Below, one piece after another: positions 10,260-21,045 of a stretch of DNA of 64,000 nt. A program made the translations under genes and the position numbers. The notes under the pieces were generated by a model. The model was not told the origin of the DNA and did no database searches. It was given only the letters and a program-made list of their open reading frames with translations. Position 1 is the first letter of the stretch. Every line of letters begins with the position of its first letter. The DNA is from Siphonodentalium dalli (taxonomy: Eukaryota; Mollusca; Scaphopoda; Gadilida; Siphonodentaliidae): positions 184,001 through 248,000 of the forward strand of contig CP136067.1 of the NCBI GenBank assembly GCA_032622095.1, given 5' to 3'.

Positions 10260-10870
10260 AGTTATGTAGCTTACATGCAGTGGTGGTAAGGATGAAGTGA
10301 ATCAGCGAGTGAGAAAAAAATCAGATTCGTGAGTTGAGAGTTATAACTAAGTCGACGCCATCTGGTGTCAGTGGGGAGAGTCTAATAATTCGCAGAGTGA
10401 AGTTATCTTTCTTTTTATTTTGGATTTATGGTAAGTCATTCCAAATATGGACAATATTTGTGTAATTAGTATGTTGTGAGTTCTCTAAAACAGCTGGAGG
10501 TGAGCAGCCAAGTGTGAAGAAAATTATATGAGAGAGTTCTCTGGTTAGTTAGCAACTATATTATACAATATAAAATATTTAGATTTTGTGCTGGGAAATG
10601 GTAAAACAATTTGAAGAATATTGTTGAAGGACGAACGGTTTTATGTGCTATGATAACTATTAGCTTAAAGTGATGTGATACGCTCAGCTATACTCATAGT
10701 GACATGGAGACTTATTAGTTTTGATTCCGTGTTTCATTTCTGTGCACGAATCTTGTTGCTTTATCTGGGTAATTGCGCATTTAAGGTTAATAGGAAGTAT
10801 TCTTCAAATTTCTGTACTATTAAAAGTCAAAATGCCTCATAGCTTAGCGACTTTGAGCTTTAATTAGGTG
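10260..10870. other. Non-coding stretch, probably intronic
   Basis: Nothing recognisable: no repeats and no frames with splice signals. Confidence 0.4.
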
Positions 10871-10875
10871 CATAT

Positions 10876-12350
10876 AATAAATAAAGAATACCTACAGTTT
10901 GTTTGAGTACCAGAAACATCTAATTCATGGCTTGCAGCCGCTCATGAAAATTTTATATTTCTTTCCAGACACTCACGAGATATTTCTCTCCAGACACTCC
11001 TGAGATATTTCTCTCCAGACACTCCTGAGATATTTCTCTCCAGACACTCCTGAGATATTTCTCTCCAGACACTCATGAGATATTTCTCTCCAAACACTCA
11101 TCAGATATTTCTCTCCAGACACTCATGAGATATTTCTCTCCAGACACTCATCAGATATTTCTCTCCAGACACTCATGAGATATTTCTCTCCAGACACTCA
11201 TGAGATATTTCTCTCCAGACACTCCTGAGATATTTCTCTCCAGACACTCCTGAGATATTTCTCTCCAGACACTCATCAGATATTTCTCTCCAGACACTCA
11301 TGAGATATTTCTCTCCAGACACTCATGAGATATTTCTCTCCAGACACTCATCAGATATTTCTCTCCAGACACTCATCAGATATTTCTCTCCAGACACTCA
11401 TGAGATATTTCTTTCCAGACACTCATGAGATATTTCTTTCCAGACACTCATGAGATATTTCTCTCCAGACACTCATGAGATATTTCTTTCCAGACACTCA
11501 TGAGATATTTCTTTCCAGACACTCATGAGATATTTCTTTCCAGACACTCATGAGATATTTCTCTCCAGACACTCATGATATATTTCTCTCCAGACACTCA
11601 TGATATATTTCTTTCCAGACACTCATGAGATATTTCTTTCCAGACACTCATGAGATATTTCTTTCCAGACACTCATGATATATTTCTCTCCAGACACTCA
11701 TGATATATTTCTTTCCAGACACTCATGAGATATTTCTCTCCAAACACTCATGATATATTTCTCTCCAGACACTCATGAGATATTTCTTTCCAGACACTCA
11801 TGAGATATTTCTCTCCAGACACTCATGAGATATTTCTCTCCAGACACTCATGATATATTTCTCTCCAGACACTCATGAGATATTTCTCTCCAGACACTCA
11901 TCAGATATTTCTCTCCAGACACTCATCAGATATTTCTCTCCAGACACTCATCAGATATTTCTCTCCAGACACTCCTGAGATATTTCTCTCCAGACACTCC
12001 TGAGATATTTCTCTCCAGACACTCATCAGATATTTCTCTCCAGACACTCATGAGATATTTCTCTCCAGACACTCATGAGATATTTCTCTCCAGACACTCA
12101 TCAGATATTTCTCTCCAGACACTCATCAGATATTTCTCTCCAGACACTCATCAGATATTTCTCTCCAGACACTCATCAGATATTTCTCTCCAGACACTCA
12201 TGAGATATTTCTCTCCAGACACTCATGAGATATTTCTCTCCAGACACTCCTGAGATATTTCTCTCCAGACACTCCTGAGATATTTCTCTCCAGACACTCA
12301 TCAGATATTTCTGTATTCAAACAAACACTGTAGGTATTCTCTATTTATTT
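10876..12350. mobile_element. Inverted-repeat-bounded unit enclosing the 25-bp array
   Basis: AATAAATAAAGAATACCTAC at 10876, continuing to 10910, is the reverse complement (35-38 bp, about four differences) of 12313-12350. The 25-bp array fills almost all the space between. The layout (short inverted ends around an expanded tandem core) recalls bivalve 'pearl'-type non-autonomous elements. I could not find a target duplication outside the arms, so the mobile origin is inferred. Confidence 0.5.
10955..12312 (+). repeat. 25-bp minisatellite, 54 copies, no indels; each copy is acceptor-like
   Basis: The unit is CAGACACTCATGAGATATTT plus CTCTC. Unit starts fall at 10966 plus exact multiples of 25 up to 12291, so 54 units share one register. 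Variation is confined to four places: ATGAG / CTGAG / ATCAG / ATGAT in the middle, CTCTC / CTTTC at the end, CAAAC for CAGAC in units 6 and 32, and ACGAG in unit 1. Across unit junctions the sequence reads TTTCTCTCCAG/ACAC, matching the metazoan 3' splice-site consensus. Open frames through it (for example 12050-12253) are shadows of the periodicity. It lies just upstream of the candidate exon at 12369. Confidence 0.97.
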
Positions 12351-12368
12351 TTGCTTTTCTCTTCCTAG

Positions 12369-12478
12369 TTCAACCTTTGTCCAATCTCATTTCAGCTCAG
12401 ATGTTGATTCAAATGCAAATAAATGTCTGTTGCTACAGGAAGACCATGTATTATTATGGCATTATGTTGTCAGGGAAG
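12369..12478 (+). CDS. Candidate internal exon (36 codons) after a strong acceptor
   Basis: The acceptor TTTTCTCTTCCTAG ends at 12368 and the donor GGGAAG/GTAATG begins at 12479. Between them one frame is open throughout, after one leading base. It encodes STFVQSHFSSDVDSNANKCL and then LLQEDHVLLWHYVVREG. The pyrimidine tract is good and amino-acid use is protein-like. It lies 56 bp downstream of the end of the 25-bp acceptor-like array. I do not recognise the domain. It enters in phase 2 and leaves in phase 1. The next coding-like segment on this strand is at 14650-14864. Confidence 0.45.
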
Positions 12479-12650
12479 GTAATGCTTTGAATGGTGTATC
12501 GATCTACATAAGGATGTTGACTGCCTGAAAGTCATTGAGGGTTTCTGGATACAAGGACCATCCATCGTCTCTAAATCTGGTCCGTGTATGACAGTATGTT
12601 GCCGATACAGATGATGTGAGAGAGGGAAGTATCAGCGTAACTGCTGCTAC

Positions 12651-12866
12651 AAGTCAGATTAGCTGCCACTAGATATCAGGTCACCAAACCAAGGTGAGTG
12701 CTTCATTATACATTATTGACATGGCGTGGCCACTCGGTGTGTCACCATACATCGCTGCAAGTCAGATTAGCTGCCACTAGATATCAGGTCATCAAACCAA
12801 GGTGAGTGCTTCGTTATACATTATCGACATGGCGTGGCCACTCGGTGTGTCACCATACATCGCCTC
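12651..12866 (+). repeat. Tandem duplication of a 108-bp unit containing a consensus donor
   Basis: 12651-12758 and 12759-12866 are about 96% identical ('aagtcagattagctgccact' to 'ccatacatcgc'). Each copy contains CCAAACCAAG/GTGAGTGC, a consensus 5' splice site. No frame is open across the sequence before the donor, so it is not called as an exon. Confidence 0.95.
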
Positions 12867-13526
12867 TCCTACTGTAACTGTTGTTAAACATCCATAGAGA
12901 TGGCAATATATCTGTCACGAACGATGTGATTTGTGATTTCTATGTATGGCTGCAATAATTAAGTATATCATATGATTTTGCACCTTTTATTGGGTTTAAT
13001 GTATTTTCTAATTTCAGGTGTTATTTGTTAGTAATTAATAACACATTTTTCTAGCCTAAGTATATAATTGACATTCTCTGCTACTGTAACATGACTACCA
13101 GTTAATCTAAGTATTTTGTTTGTATTCATATGTTAACCTGGCTATTTTTTAATGGATCATACAATCAGAAAAATTGTATGATGAAGGGTTTAATTGAGAG
13201 TTTTAAGACACCTGCTCAATAGTAATTAAATCATAGGTCAGATCGAATATCTCTAATTGTATCTTTTACATACATTTCCATTTACGTTTTAATTGTTATT
13301 TCGGATTATATTTGAATAGAAAATACAAGTTAATCATTAATCTAGATGCAAGATGTGAAAATAGGTTCTACTCCCAAACTTATAATACAATTCAAAATCA
13401 GTTACCAAATAATAAAATGCGAGACCATTTTGGACAGTTTGTCTCTTCGTATGTGTGTGTTTGGAGGCTATATAAGTGAATTTAATGCGAACATATATTG
13501 TGGATCAAGTCTGAGTTTAGTGTGCC
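12867..13526. other. No gene recognised
   Basis: AT-rich sequence with only short random frames. Confidence 0.4.
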
Positions 13527-13720
13527 TGTCATTTGCAGAATGATGGTGAATTTAGTCAAGCTATCATGCATAGCGGGCTAGCATCACTAATTTCTCACCC
13601 TCTGGGGACCTCATTCTGCATGGCCTCTCCTGCTATGGGAGACATACATGTAGACTCAGATGGAAGTTCCCAAATAGTCAATATTGTGATGTACACCCAT
13701 TGGGAACCTCGAATATGCAA
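13527..13720. repeat. Foldback repeat family, A plus B modules
   Basis: Module A (13527-13623) contains 'ggtgaatttagt' and the complementary 'cactaatttctcaccctctg', with CATTTGCAGAATGA and TCATTCTGCATG at its edges. Its left arm has lost about 12 bases. Module B (13650-13720) matches, in the opposite orientation, 42440-42500 and 42960-43020 ('ccaatgggtgcacatcac'). Confidence 0.8.
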
Positions 13721-14645
13721 TGTGTTGTCTGCCTATTTGGGATATATAGAGAAACTAAATTAAAAAAGAAATAGAATCTATGTGAAGAAGTTTCTATAGA
13801 AATTTGATATAATATATCATTTTCAGAATGAATGTCACATGTTAAACAATGATTATGTGTAGTCCTCTGGAATCAATTTATATCATTGAATAAATTGTGA
13901 AAACAAATAATAATAGAATGGTTACAACTAAACAAATTCAGCCTCATAGTCTGTAAGTTACAGTGCAATTTGTGCCGATTAGCCAGTATTAATCTCAAAG
14001 ATTTTCCGAAAAAACCCTGTTCCATAGCATTCTCTTATATATGAGTCTCTCATACAGAGCCTCACATACATAAGATAATACAATGGCCTAACAATATTTA
14101 CCATGACATTAGAAGCCAGTGCATTCTCTCATATATGCGAAGCTCCCTATGGACAACTCTCATATACAAAAGAACGAACTGGCACAGGATCTTTAATGCT
14201 GCATCAGCGCAACTCCCGTCATGAAAGGGTTAAGTTCTGTAACTTCACAGTTACACTTCAACTCATTCAGTCAGTGACTCATAGATAAGTATGTTAACAA
14301 CTTGAGTTTGATAGTTTAAGTGTCTTTAGAGTTTGTTAAATATATCAATTGCAGGTATGGGTGCATGGTACTATGTTTTTTAAAGTCATCCCTTTTCTTG
14401 GCGCCATATTACACCGTAGATATGCTTGTGTTGGCTGAGTTCCAAGATAAAACAAGCTGACACCTATCGAACCCATATGAATCCATATCCCCTGGGGCTT
14501 TCAATATTGGGGTCGGTGTCAATCACCTAATATCCCTCATCTCCAGCCAGTAGATCTCCATTCTCATTGGTCAATCTTAAGAAGGCAGCATGATAAACTG
14601 TTATATCCTTTCAGATCCTAAATCAGAGATGATGTTGCAAGGATG
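13721..14645. other. Gene-poor stretch with dispersed-repeat fragments
   Basis: 'cc..tgcattctct.atatatg' fragments at 13995-14060 and 14115-14165 match 21390-21440 and 60560-60640. No supported exon lies here. Confidence 0.45.
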
Positions 14646-14649
14646 CAGT

Positions 14650-14864
14650 AGAGTTATCTAACTTTATCTCCGCTAAAGGCTGGTGTAACTTCTATATGAA
14701 AGGTGGCGATGGCATTCATCATGTCAAGTTCAACATGGTCACGCTTGTAGTCATGTTCAAGGCCAGCCCAGTGTCACTTGTGTCTGTCGTCTCCACAGCT
14801 CTATCCAATAATCTATATGGACCGATAAGACTCAGAGTCATGTACAGGGCTCACCTAAAGCTGG
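14650..14864 (+). CDS. Coding-like segment ending at a strong donor
   Basis: One frame is open for about 72 codons ending exactly at AAAGCTGG/GTAAGTATT. It includes ELSNFISAKGWCNFYMKGGD, then GIHHVKFNMVTLVVMF and NNLYGPIRLRVMYRAHLKL. Composition is protein-like and the donor is near-perfect. The likely upstream acceptor (TATCCTTTCAG at about 14606-14616) is followed by a TGA in this frame. Either the true acceptor is elsewhere or the exon is broken. The domain is not recognised. The exon end and the first intron bases are the founding sequence of the 64-bp array that follows. Confidence 0.4.
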
Positions 14865-17682
14865 GTAAGTATTATTCCCCATTGGGAGCCCCATGAGTCC
14901 GTAATGTTTAAGCTCACCTAAAGCTGGGTAAGTATTCCCATTGGAGACCCTTGGGTCCGAGTCATGGACAGGGCTCTCCTAAACCTGGGTAAGTATTATT
15001 CCCCATTGGGAGCCCCATGCGTCACTCATGTGTAGGGCTCACCTAAAGCTGACGTTCACCATTCATTATTTGATATGTGTAGGAGATGGCTTAAGATAAG
15101 CACTATTCTTACTGCCAAATCCCATTATAACCATCAATATCTTTCATCATCATACCGTGAACTTTGTACATTATATTGGTTAAAATAAAATACGTTTAAA
15201 CTAAAGCTGGGTAAGTATTATTCCCATTAGGAGCCCCATGAGTTACAATCATGTGTAGGCTCACCTAAAGCTGGGTAGGTATTATTCCCCATTAGGAGCC
15301 CCATGAGTTACAATCATGTGTAGGCTCACCTAAAGCTGGGTAAGTATTATTCCCCATTAGGAGCCCCATGAGTTACAATCATGTGTAGGGCTCACCTAAA
15401 GCTGGTTAAGTATTATTCCCCATTAGGAGCCCCATGAGTCAGTCGTGTGTAAGGCTCACCTAAAGCTGGGTAGGTATTATTCCCCATTAGGAGCCCCATG
15501 AGTTACAATCATGTGTAGGGCTCACCTAAAGCTGGGTAGGTATTATTCCCCATTAGGAGCCCCATGAGTTACAATCATGTGTAGGGCTCACCTAAAGCTC
15601 TTTTAGTATTATTCCCCATTAGGAGCCCCATGAGTCACAGTCATGTGTAGGCTCACCTAAAGCTGGTTTAGTATTATTCCCCATTAGGGGCCCCATGAGT
15701 CAGTCGTGTGTAGGGCTCACCTAAAGCTGGTTAAGTATTATTCCCCATTAGGAGCCCCATGAGTTAGTCATGTGTAGGCTCACCTAAAGCTGGGTAAGTA
15801 TTATTCCCCATTAGGAGCCCCATGAGTCACAGTCATGTGTGGGCTCACCTAAAGCTGGTTAAGTATTATTCCCCATTAGGAGCCCCATGAGTCAGTCATG
15901 TGTAGGGCTCACCTAAAGCTGGTTAAGTATTATTCCCCATTAGGAGCCCCATGAGTCAGTCATGTGTAGGGCTCACCTAAAGCTGGTTAAGTATTATTCC
16001 CCATTAGGAGCCCCATGAGTCACAGTCATGTGTAGGCTCACCTAAAGCTGGGTAAGTATTATTCCCCATTGGGAGCCCCATGAGTCAGTCATGTGTAGGC
16101 TCACCTAAAGCTGGGTAAGTATTATTCCCCATTGGGAGCCCCATGAATTAGTCATGTGTAGGCTCACCTAAAGCTGGTTAAGTATTATTCCCCATTAGGA
16201 GCCCCATGAGTTACAATCATGTGTAGGGCTCAACTAAAGCTGGTTTAGTATTATTCCCCATTAGGAGCCCCATGAGTCAGTCATGTGTGGGCTCACCTAA
16301 AGCTGGTTAAGTATTATTCCCCATTAGGAGCCCCATGAGTCAGTCATGTGTAGGGCTCACCTAAAGCTGGTTAAGTTTTATTCCCCATTAGGAGCCCCAT
16401 GAGTCAGTCATGTGTAGGGCTCACCTAAAGCTGGTTAAGTATTATTCCCCATTAGGAGCCCCATGAGTTAGTCATGTGTAGGCTCACCTAAAGCTGGGTA
16501 AGTATTATTCCCCATTGGGAGCCCCATGAGTCAGTCATGTGTGGGCTCACCTAAAGCTGGTTAAGTATTATTCCCCATTAGGAGCCCCATGAGTCAGTCA
16601 TGTGTAGGGCTCACCTAAAGCTGGTTAAGTATTATTCCCCATTAGGAGCCCCATGAGTTAGTCATGTGTAGGCTCACCTAAAGCTGGTTAAGTATTATTC
16701 CCCATTAGGAGCCCCATGAGTCACAGTCATGTGTAGGCGCACCTAAAGCTGGTTTAGTATTATTCCCCATTAGGAGCCCCATGAGTTACAGTCATGTGTA
16801 GGCTCACCTAAAGCTGGGTAAGTATTATTCCCCATTAGGAGCCCCATGAGTTACAATCATGTGTAGGGCTCACCTAAAGCTGGTTAAGTATTATTCCCCA
16901 TTGGGAGCCCCATGAGTCACAGTCATGTGTAGGCTCACCTAAAGCTGGTTTAGTATTATTCCCCATTAGGAGCCCCATGAGTCAGTCAGTCATGTGTAGG
17001 CTCACCTAAAGCTGGGTAGGTATTATTCCCCATTAGGAGCCCCATGAGTTACAATCATGTGTAGGCTCACCTAAAGCTGGTTAAGTATTATTCCCCATTA
17101 GGAGCCCCATGAGTTAGTCATGTGTAGGCTCACCTAAAGCTGGGTAAGTATTATTCCCCATTAGGAGCCCCATGAGTCACAGTCATGTGTAGGCTCACCT
17201 AAAGCTGGTTTAGTATTATTCCCCATTAGGAGCCCCATGAGTCAGTCATGTGTAGGGCTCACCTAAAGCTGGTTAAGTATTATTCCCCATTAGGAGCCCC
17301 ATGAGTTACAATCATGTGTACAGGCTCACCTAAAGCTGGGTAGGTATTATTCCCCATTAGGAGCCCCATGAGTTACAATCATGTGTAGGCTCACCTAAAG
17401 CTGGGTAGGTATTATTCCCCATTGGGAGCCCCATGAATTAGTCATGTGTAGGCTCACCTAAAGCTGGTTAAGTATTATTCCCCATTAGGAGCCCCATGAG
17501 TCAGTCATGTGTAGGCTCACCTAAAGCTGGTTAAGTATTATTCCCCATTAGGAGCCCCATGAGTCAGTCATGTGTAGGCTCACCTAAAGCTGGGTAAGTA
17601 TTATTCCCCATTGGGAGCCCCATGAGTTACAGTCATGTGTACAGGCTCACCTAAAGATGGGTAAGTATTATTATATGTCCAT
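14848..17682 (+). repeat. 64-bp satellite, about 43 copies; each copy is donor-like
   Basis: The unit is GGCTCACCTAAAGCTGG, then GTAAGTATTATTCCCCATTA, then GGAGCCCCATGAGT, then (TACAA/CAG)TCATGTGTAG. CCTAAAG recurs 38 times between 15262 and 17650 at a mean spacing of 64.5 bp, with five earlier diverged units (14848, 14911, 14971, 15035, 15199). Units vary from 59 to 70 bp, mostly in the segment before TCATGTGTAG. The junction word exists as GGGTAAGT, GGGTAGGT, GGTTAAGT and GGTTTAGT. The array begins at the last 17 bases of the coding-like segment at 14650-14864, so it appears to be an amplified exon-end/intron-start. Confidence 0.97.
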
Positions 17683-17699
17683 ATTATGTTATTAATCTG

Positions 17700-18232
17700 T
17701 ATGTTCAGCTGTCTGTCTGTTAACAATTTGGTTTCTGACCGATAACTTCAATTTGGATTATTTTATCGGAACGAAAGTTGGTATGTGTGTTTCGAAAAGA
17801 GCTCAATTATTTTTCATGCGTTACACCTCTTATTTAATAACAATTTTACAAGTAAAGATAGAGGCATATTTAGCCATGCTCCAGCGATGCTTTTGTTCCC
17901 ATTTGCAGCCTCACTCGGGAGAAGACTACATTCTGTAATTAGATTAAGTCTTTGCATGTCCACAGTAGCTATGTTCCCGTTAGGAGCGCCACTTAGTAGC
18001 AGACATTATTCAGGAATTATATGAAGTCTTTGCATGTCCCCGGTAGCTATGCATAATACACTAAAACTACTGTAAACATCATAAATATCATTCCACCCAC
18101 CAACCGTACAGCAACATATATATGTACAATATATCCGCAAAAAGTATTTATCAGGCTTCACGAGCCATGCATCAGCTGTCTGGTTGTATCAAATTTAAAC
18201 AGAAATAGTTAGTTATTCAATGGACTAAGCGA
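17700..18232 (+). repeat. Dispersed repeat, left part (continues at 20407)
   Basis: 17990-18232 matches 46250-46370 and 46880-46995 closely, including GCATGTCCCCGGTAGCTATG, CATCAGCTGTCTGGTTGTAT and ATGGACTAAGCGATATTA. The match resumes at 20407 after the 2.16-kb insertion. 17700-17800 resembles the 'ctgaccgat..cggaacga' module at the window start. Confidence 0.8.
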
Positions 18233-18237
18233 TATTA
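18233..18237. repeat. Left target-site duplication TATTA of the 2.16-kb element
   Basis: TATTA precedes the left terminus and recurs at 20402-20406. The uninterrupted paralogue near 46995 reads AAGCGATATTATATAC, which supports TATTA as the target. A 2-bp TA target with a small length change in the AT run is also possible. Confidence 0.55.
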
Positions 18238-20401
18238 GCGAGTTTGCGATTTCAAACGGGTACGGGTACCGGTGCGGGTACTGGTAGCTACCCGTACCGG
18301 TACACGTTTTGAAATCGCAAACTGTTTTACGGGTAGAATTAAGCATATCGACGGGTAATGTATGGTGAGCCAATTGCAGCAAAATATATATGATAGAGAA
18401 ATTGTTATCCACATTCGACGTTATACTTGATGTTATGGTAATATGATGGACCTCTGCGAGGATAATGAATTGCATTCACCTGGGACGAGGCCAAAATGGA
18501 ATGGATTGGCGTCTTTCTTTGACTCATTTTGGTAACATTTTCAATAATTGGCTTTCATTAGTAATTTCCCAGACCGTTCTAGTTTCGTCTAGAACAGATG
18601 GAATTTTTCAGGCTGAGAAAATATGTTATGATAGCACAAATATACAATTACGCTAATTTAATAATCCAACCATTATTCGGTGTAAAATATGTTGTTTTAG
18701 ACACAGGGTCCAAGAATGTCCTACATGCATGTACTTTTAGTCAGATATAAGACCGAAATTGCCCCTTACTTATATTAGTTGGGGAATATATAGTCATATA
18801 ATTGATACTTGGTTGGAATCTTTCGAAGGATCTGGCAAGGGAATATTTATCCAAAGAACTCGGATATTTGTCTGGGTCTAAATCCGGATGTATAGGTAGA
18901 AAAATTAAACTGTGTTAAATATAAAGGGTGTTTAATGGTACAATATTCATTATATGGTTTGAATAAAGAGCGTTCAAGTTTGCTTCACTTGTATGCCAAA
19001 CAAAGAAAACAGATAAAAGTCGCTCTGACGACGGTAATATTGTGCTGAGTATGAGGTGTGTATATCAGTATTTTGTGTCACTATCGGCCACTACAAATGT
19101 ATATATACAACAGTCTTGAGGTTCAAATGCGCCATGTCCGTTCAAATGTCAAATATCTATATTAAAATGAGAAATCAGTCACCACATAAGATATAATAAA
19201 TGAACGGTTGTATTCAATCGTGTAACACATTCACGGTGTATTTATGCCCACGCACAAAGGGTCGATAGGGGACGTGGCGAGATGGTTGGGGTGTTTCACC
19301 CCAACTTCTGTCAAATTGTTTAACAGTTGGAAATTGTATATACCTAACACACCAAACATACGTTGAAATTATTCTGTCATTCCGTATGATTTTCCAAAAA
19401 TGTATTAGTGGGGATTTTTTTTATAGTTTTTGCAAATATACCTACTTTTGGTAGAAATAATTCGGGCTATATGGCCAACAGTTATGTTGGAAATATCCAA
19501 CAAATGTAAAGCTTGAGGAAAGTCTATAATTGATAAATTTTCATGTTCAGATTTCAAAACGTTCTCCCACCAGACCGAACCATGGTCGACCCGGTATGTC
19601 CTGGTCTATCCACATTCAGTGGCTCGTCAAAACTGATAATGAATTTGTTAAAAACAATATAGGGCGTGAATTTGCCTGGTGTTAGACCACTAGATGTTGT
19701 TATGATTTTGCAATTTCCAGGTTCATATCTACAAAATTGTTCTCGTTCTGGTCGGCGAGGTGGACCCTTCATTACATGACTTCTTTAACAAGACTACTAA
19801 TCCATTTAGAACAGACTAGAATAATATTCAGGACAGTGAAGGATCAGTTGGGGATCAGAGCCCAACGGGGTGCATAATTGGAATTCCGCACAAACCTCTG
19901 TTTGGTGTGGTTCAATTGGTAGGGAATGTGAAGGTGGACACCCCTTCTCAACGCGGAGACCCTCTAGATAATCACGTACCTGTGCCGAGACTGCGTATAG
20001 CACCATCAAATAACTCTCTTAATCATAGCATGTCATTACTTGAGTGAAGACCGTTGTCAGTAAACAAATCGGCGTTCCATAGTTATCTTAGTGCTAGAAG
20101 CCGCCTCGACACTTTGAACATAAAACATGGCTTAAATGACAAATGTATCAATGAGATTTGGCCACGTAATCGTGCAATAAATATATTAATACATAGCTGA
20201 CTGTTATTTCATAGAACTAATGTACTTTTGAGTGAGAAAACTTTAGTGAAAGACTACCAGTCAACGGGATACATCTACCCGTTCCAAATCCCTATCGCTT
20301 TATGTGCTGCATTCAAAGTACGCAAATGACCGTGACGAATTTCACCAATCTACCAGAATCTACCGGTACCCGTACCCGTCGAACGGGTATCGCAAACTCG
20401 C
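18238..20401. mobile_element. 2.16-kb TIR element with GGGTACGGGTACC-rich ends
   Basis: The left end GCGAGTTTGCGAT is repeated perfectly inverted at the right end (ATCGCAAACTCGC, 20389-20401). A few diverged bases follow, then both sides share ACGGGTACGGGTACCGGT. The left end also folds on itself: GTTTGCGATTTCAAA at 18242 pairs with TTTGAAATCGCAAAC at about 18308, around a run of GGTACGGGTACC-type words. No transposase is recognisable inside. The best frames are 63 codons on + and 67-72 on -, none familiar. It is probably non-autonomous or decayed. A perfect hairpin (GTTGGGGTGTTTCACCCCAAC less its last base) lies at 19285-19305. The superfamily is undetermined. Confidence 0.75.
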
Positions 20402-20406
20402 TATTA

Positions 20407-20845
20407 TATATACCAGTACATATACAGAGAAAAATGTTGGTATGAAGCAAGTGAATAAATGTCAGGCCATAGTAAGTACAGTAGAAGGGAAATAACTCTA
20501 AAACATGTTCCTGGACTATAAATTTGTTAAACATCAATGGGTACATTTTCTTCACATTATTTATTAATAATTTATTATTTATTAATAATATTCAGTATTA
20601 ATAATTCTCCAATGATTAGATTTTGCATGTCAAAACCATTGTTATGTAAACATTACTGTTACAGTAGAATTACCGATGATGGTCCAGTAAGATACCAAAG
20701 TTTAATTAAAACTTGATAGTAAACATTGGAAAAGGTCAAAGCATTGAAAAATAGAGATTTAATTCCTCCAAAAGTACTTAAAAATCAACCAATATCAAAA
20801 ATGATCATATGGGTTGATTTAAATGGAAATCTCCAACAAAAACTA
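20407..20845 (+). repeat. Dispersed repeat, right part
   Basis: Continues the match to 47000-47465: GAAGCAAGTGAATAAATGTC, AGAATTACCGATGATGGTCC and CATTGGAAAAGGTCA. Includes an AT-rich TTATTAATAA cluster at 20560-20610. No gene is present. Confidence 0.8.
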
Positions 20846-20849
20846 TGTT

Positions 20850-21045
20850 GATTGTATGAGCTATATATACACAATATATTGGAAATATCAAGCAAAAACT
20901 CCAAGCCACGATGTCAATTTATTGGAAATTTCAAGCAAAACTTGAAGCCGCGATGTCGATGTTTGCACTGTTATTTATATGCTGAAGTTATGTCTGTCTG
21001 TCTGTCTGTCTGGCTGGTCTCAACTTTGTCTGAGCTTGTATTCCT
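20850..21045 (+). repeat. About 50-bp tandem units and repeat tail
   Basis: ATTGGAAAT(A/T)TCAAGCAAAA followed by 'aagccacgatgtcaatt' occurs two to three times, as in the fuller array at 47473-47660. The tail 'tatgctgaagttatgtctgt' plus 'ctcaactttgtctgagcttg' recurs at 59812-59880. Confidence 0.75.

Noticed and set aside
12050-12253. 67-codon open frame with repeated DTHEIFLSRHS-type peptide
   Set aside because: It is the 25-bp array read through three frames. Openness depends only on which unit variants fall in phase.
10955-12312. CRISPR-like array
   Set aside because: There are no spacers. Units are contiguous 25-mers, and the genome is clearly eukaryotic.
12560-12692. Exon ending at CCAAG/GTGAGT
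   Set aside because: All three frames carry stops between the nearest plausible acceptor and the donor, so only the duplicated donor-like repeat is reported.
14848-17682. CRISPR-like or direct-repeat regulatory array
   Set aside because: The variable part is only indel-level variation of the same sequence, so it is a satellite with no unique spacers.
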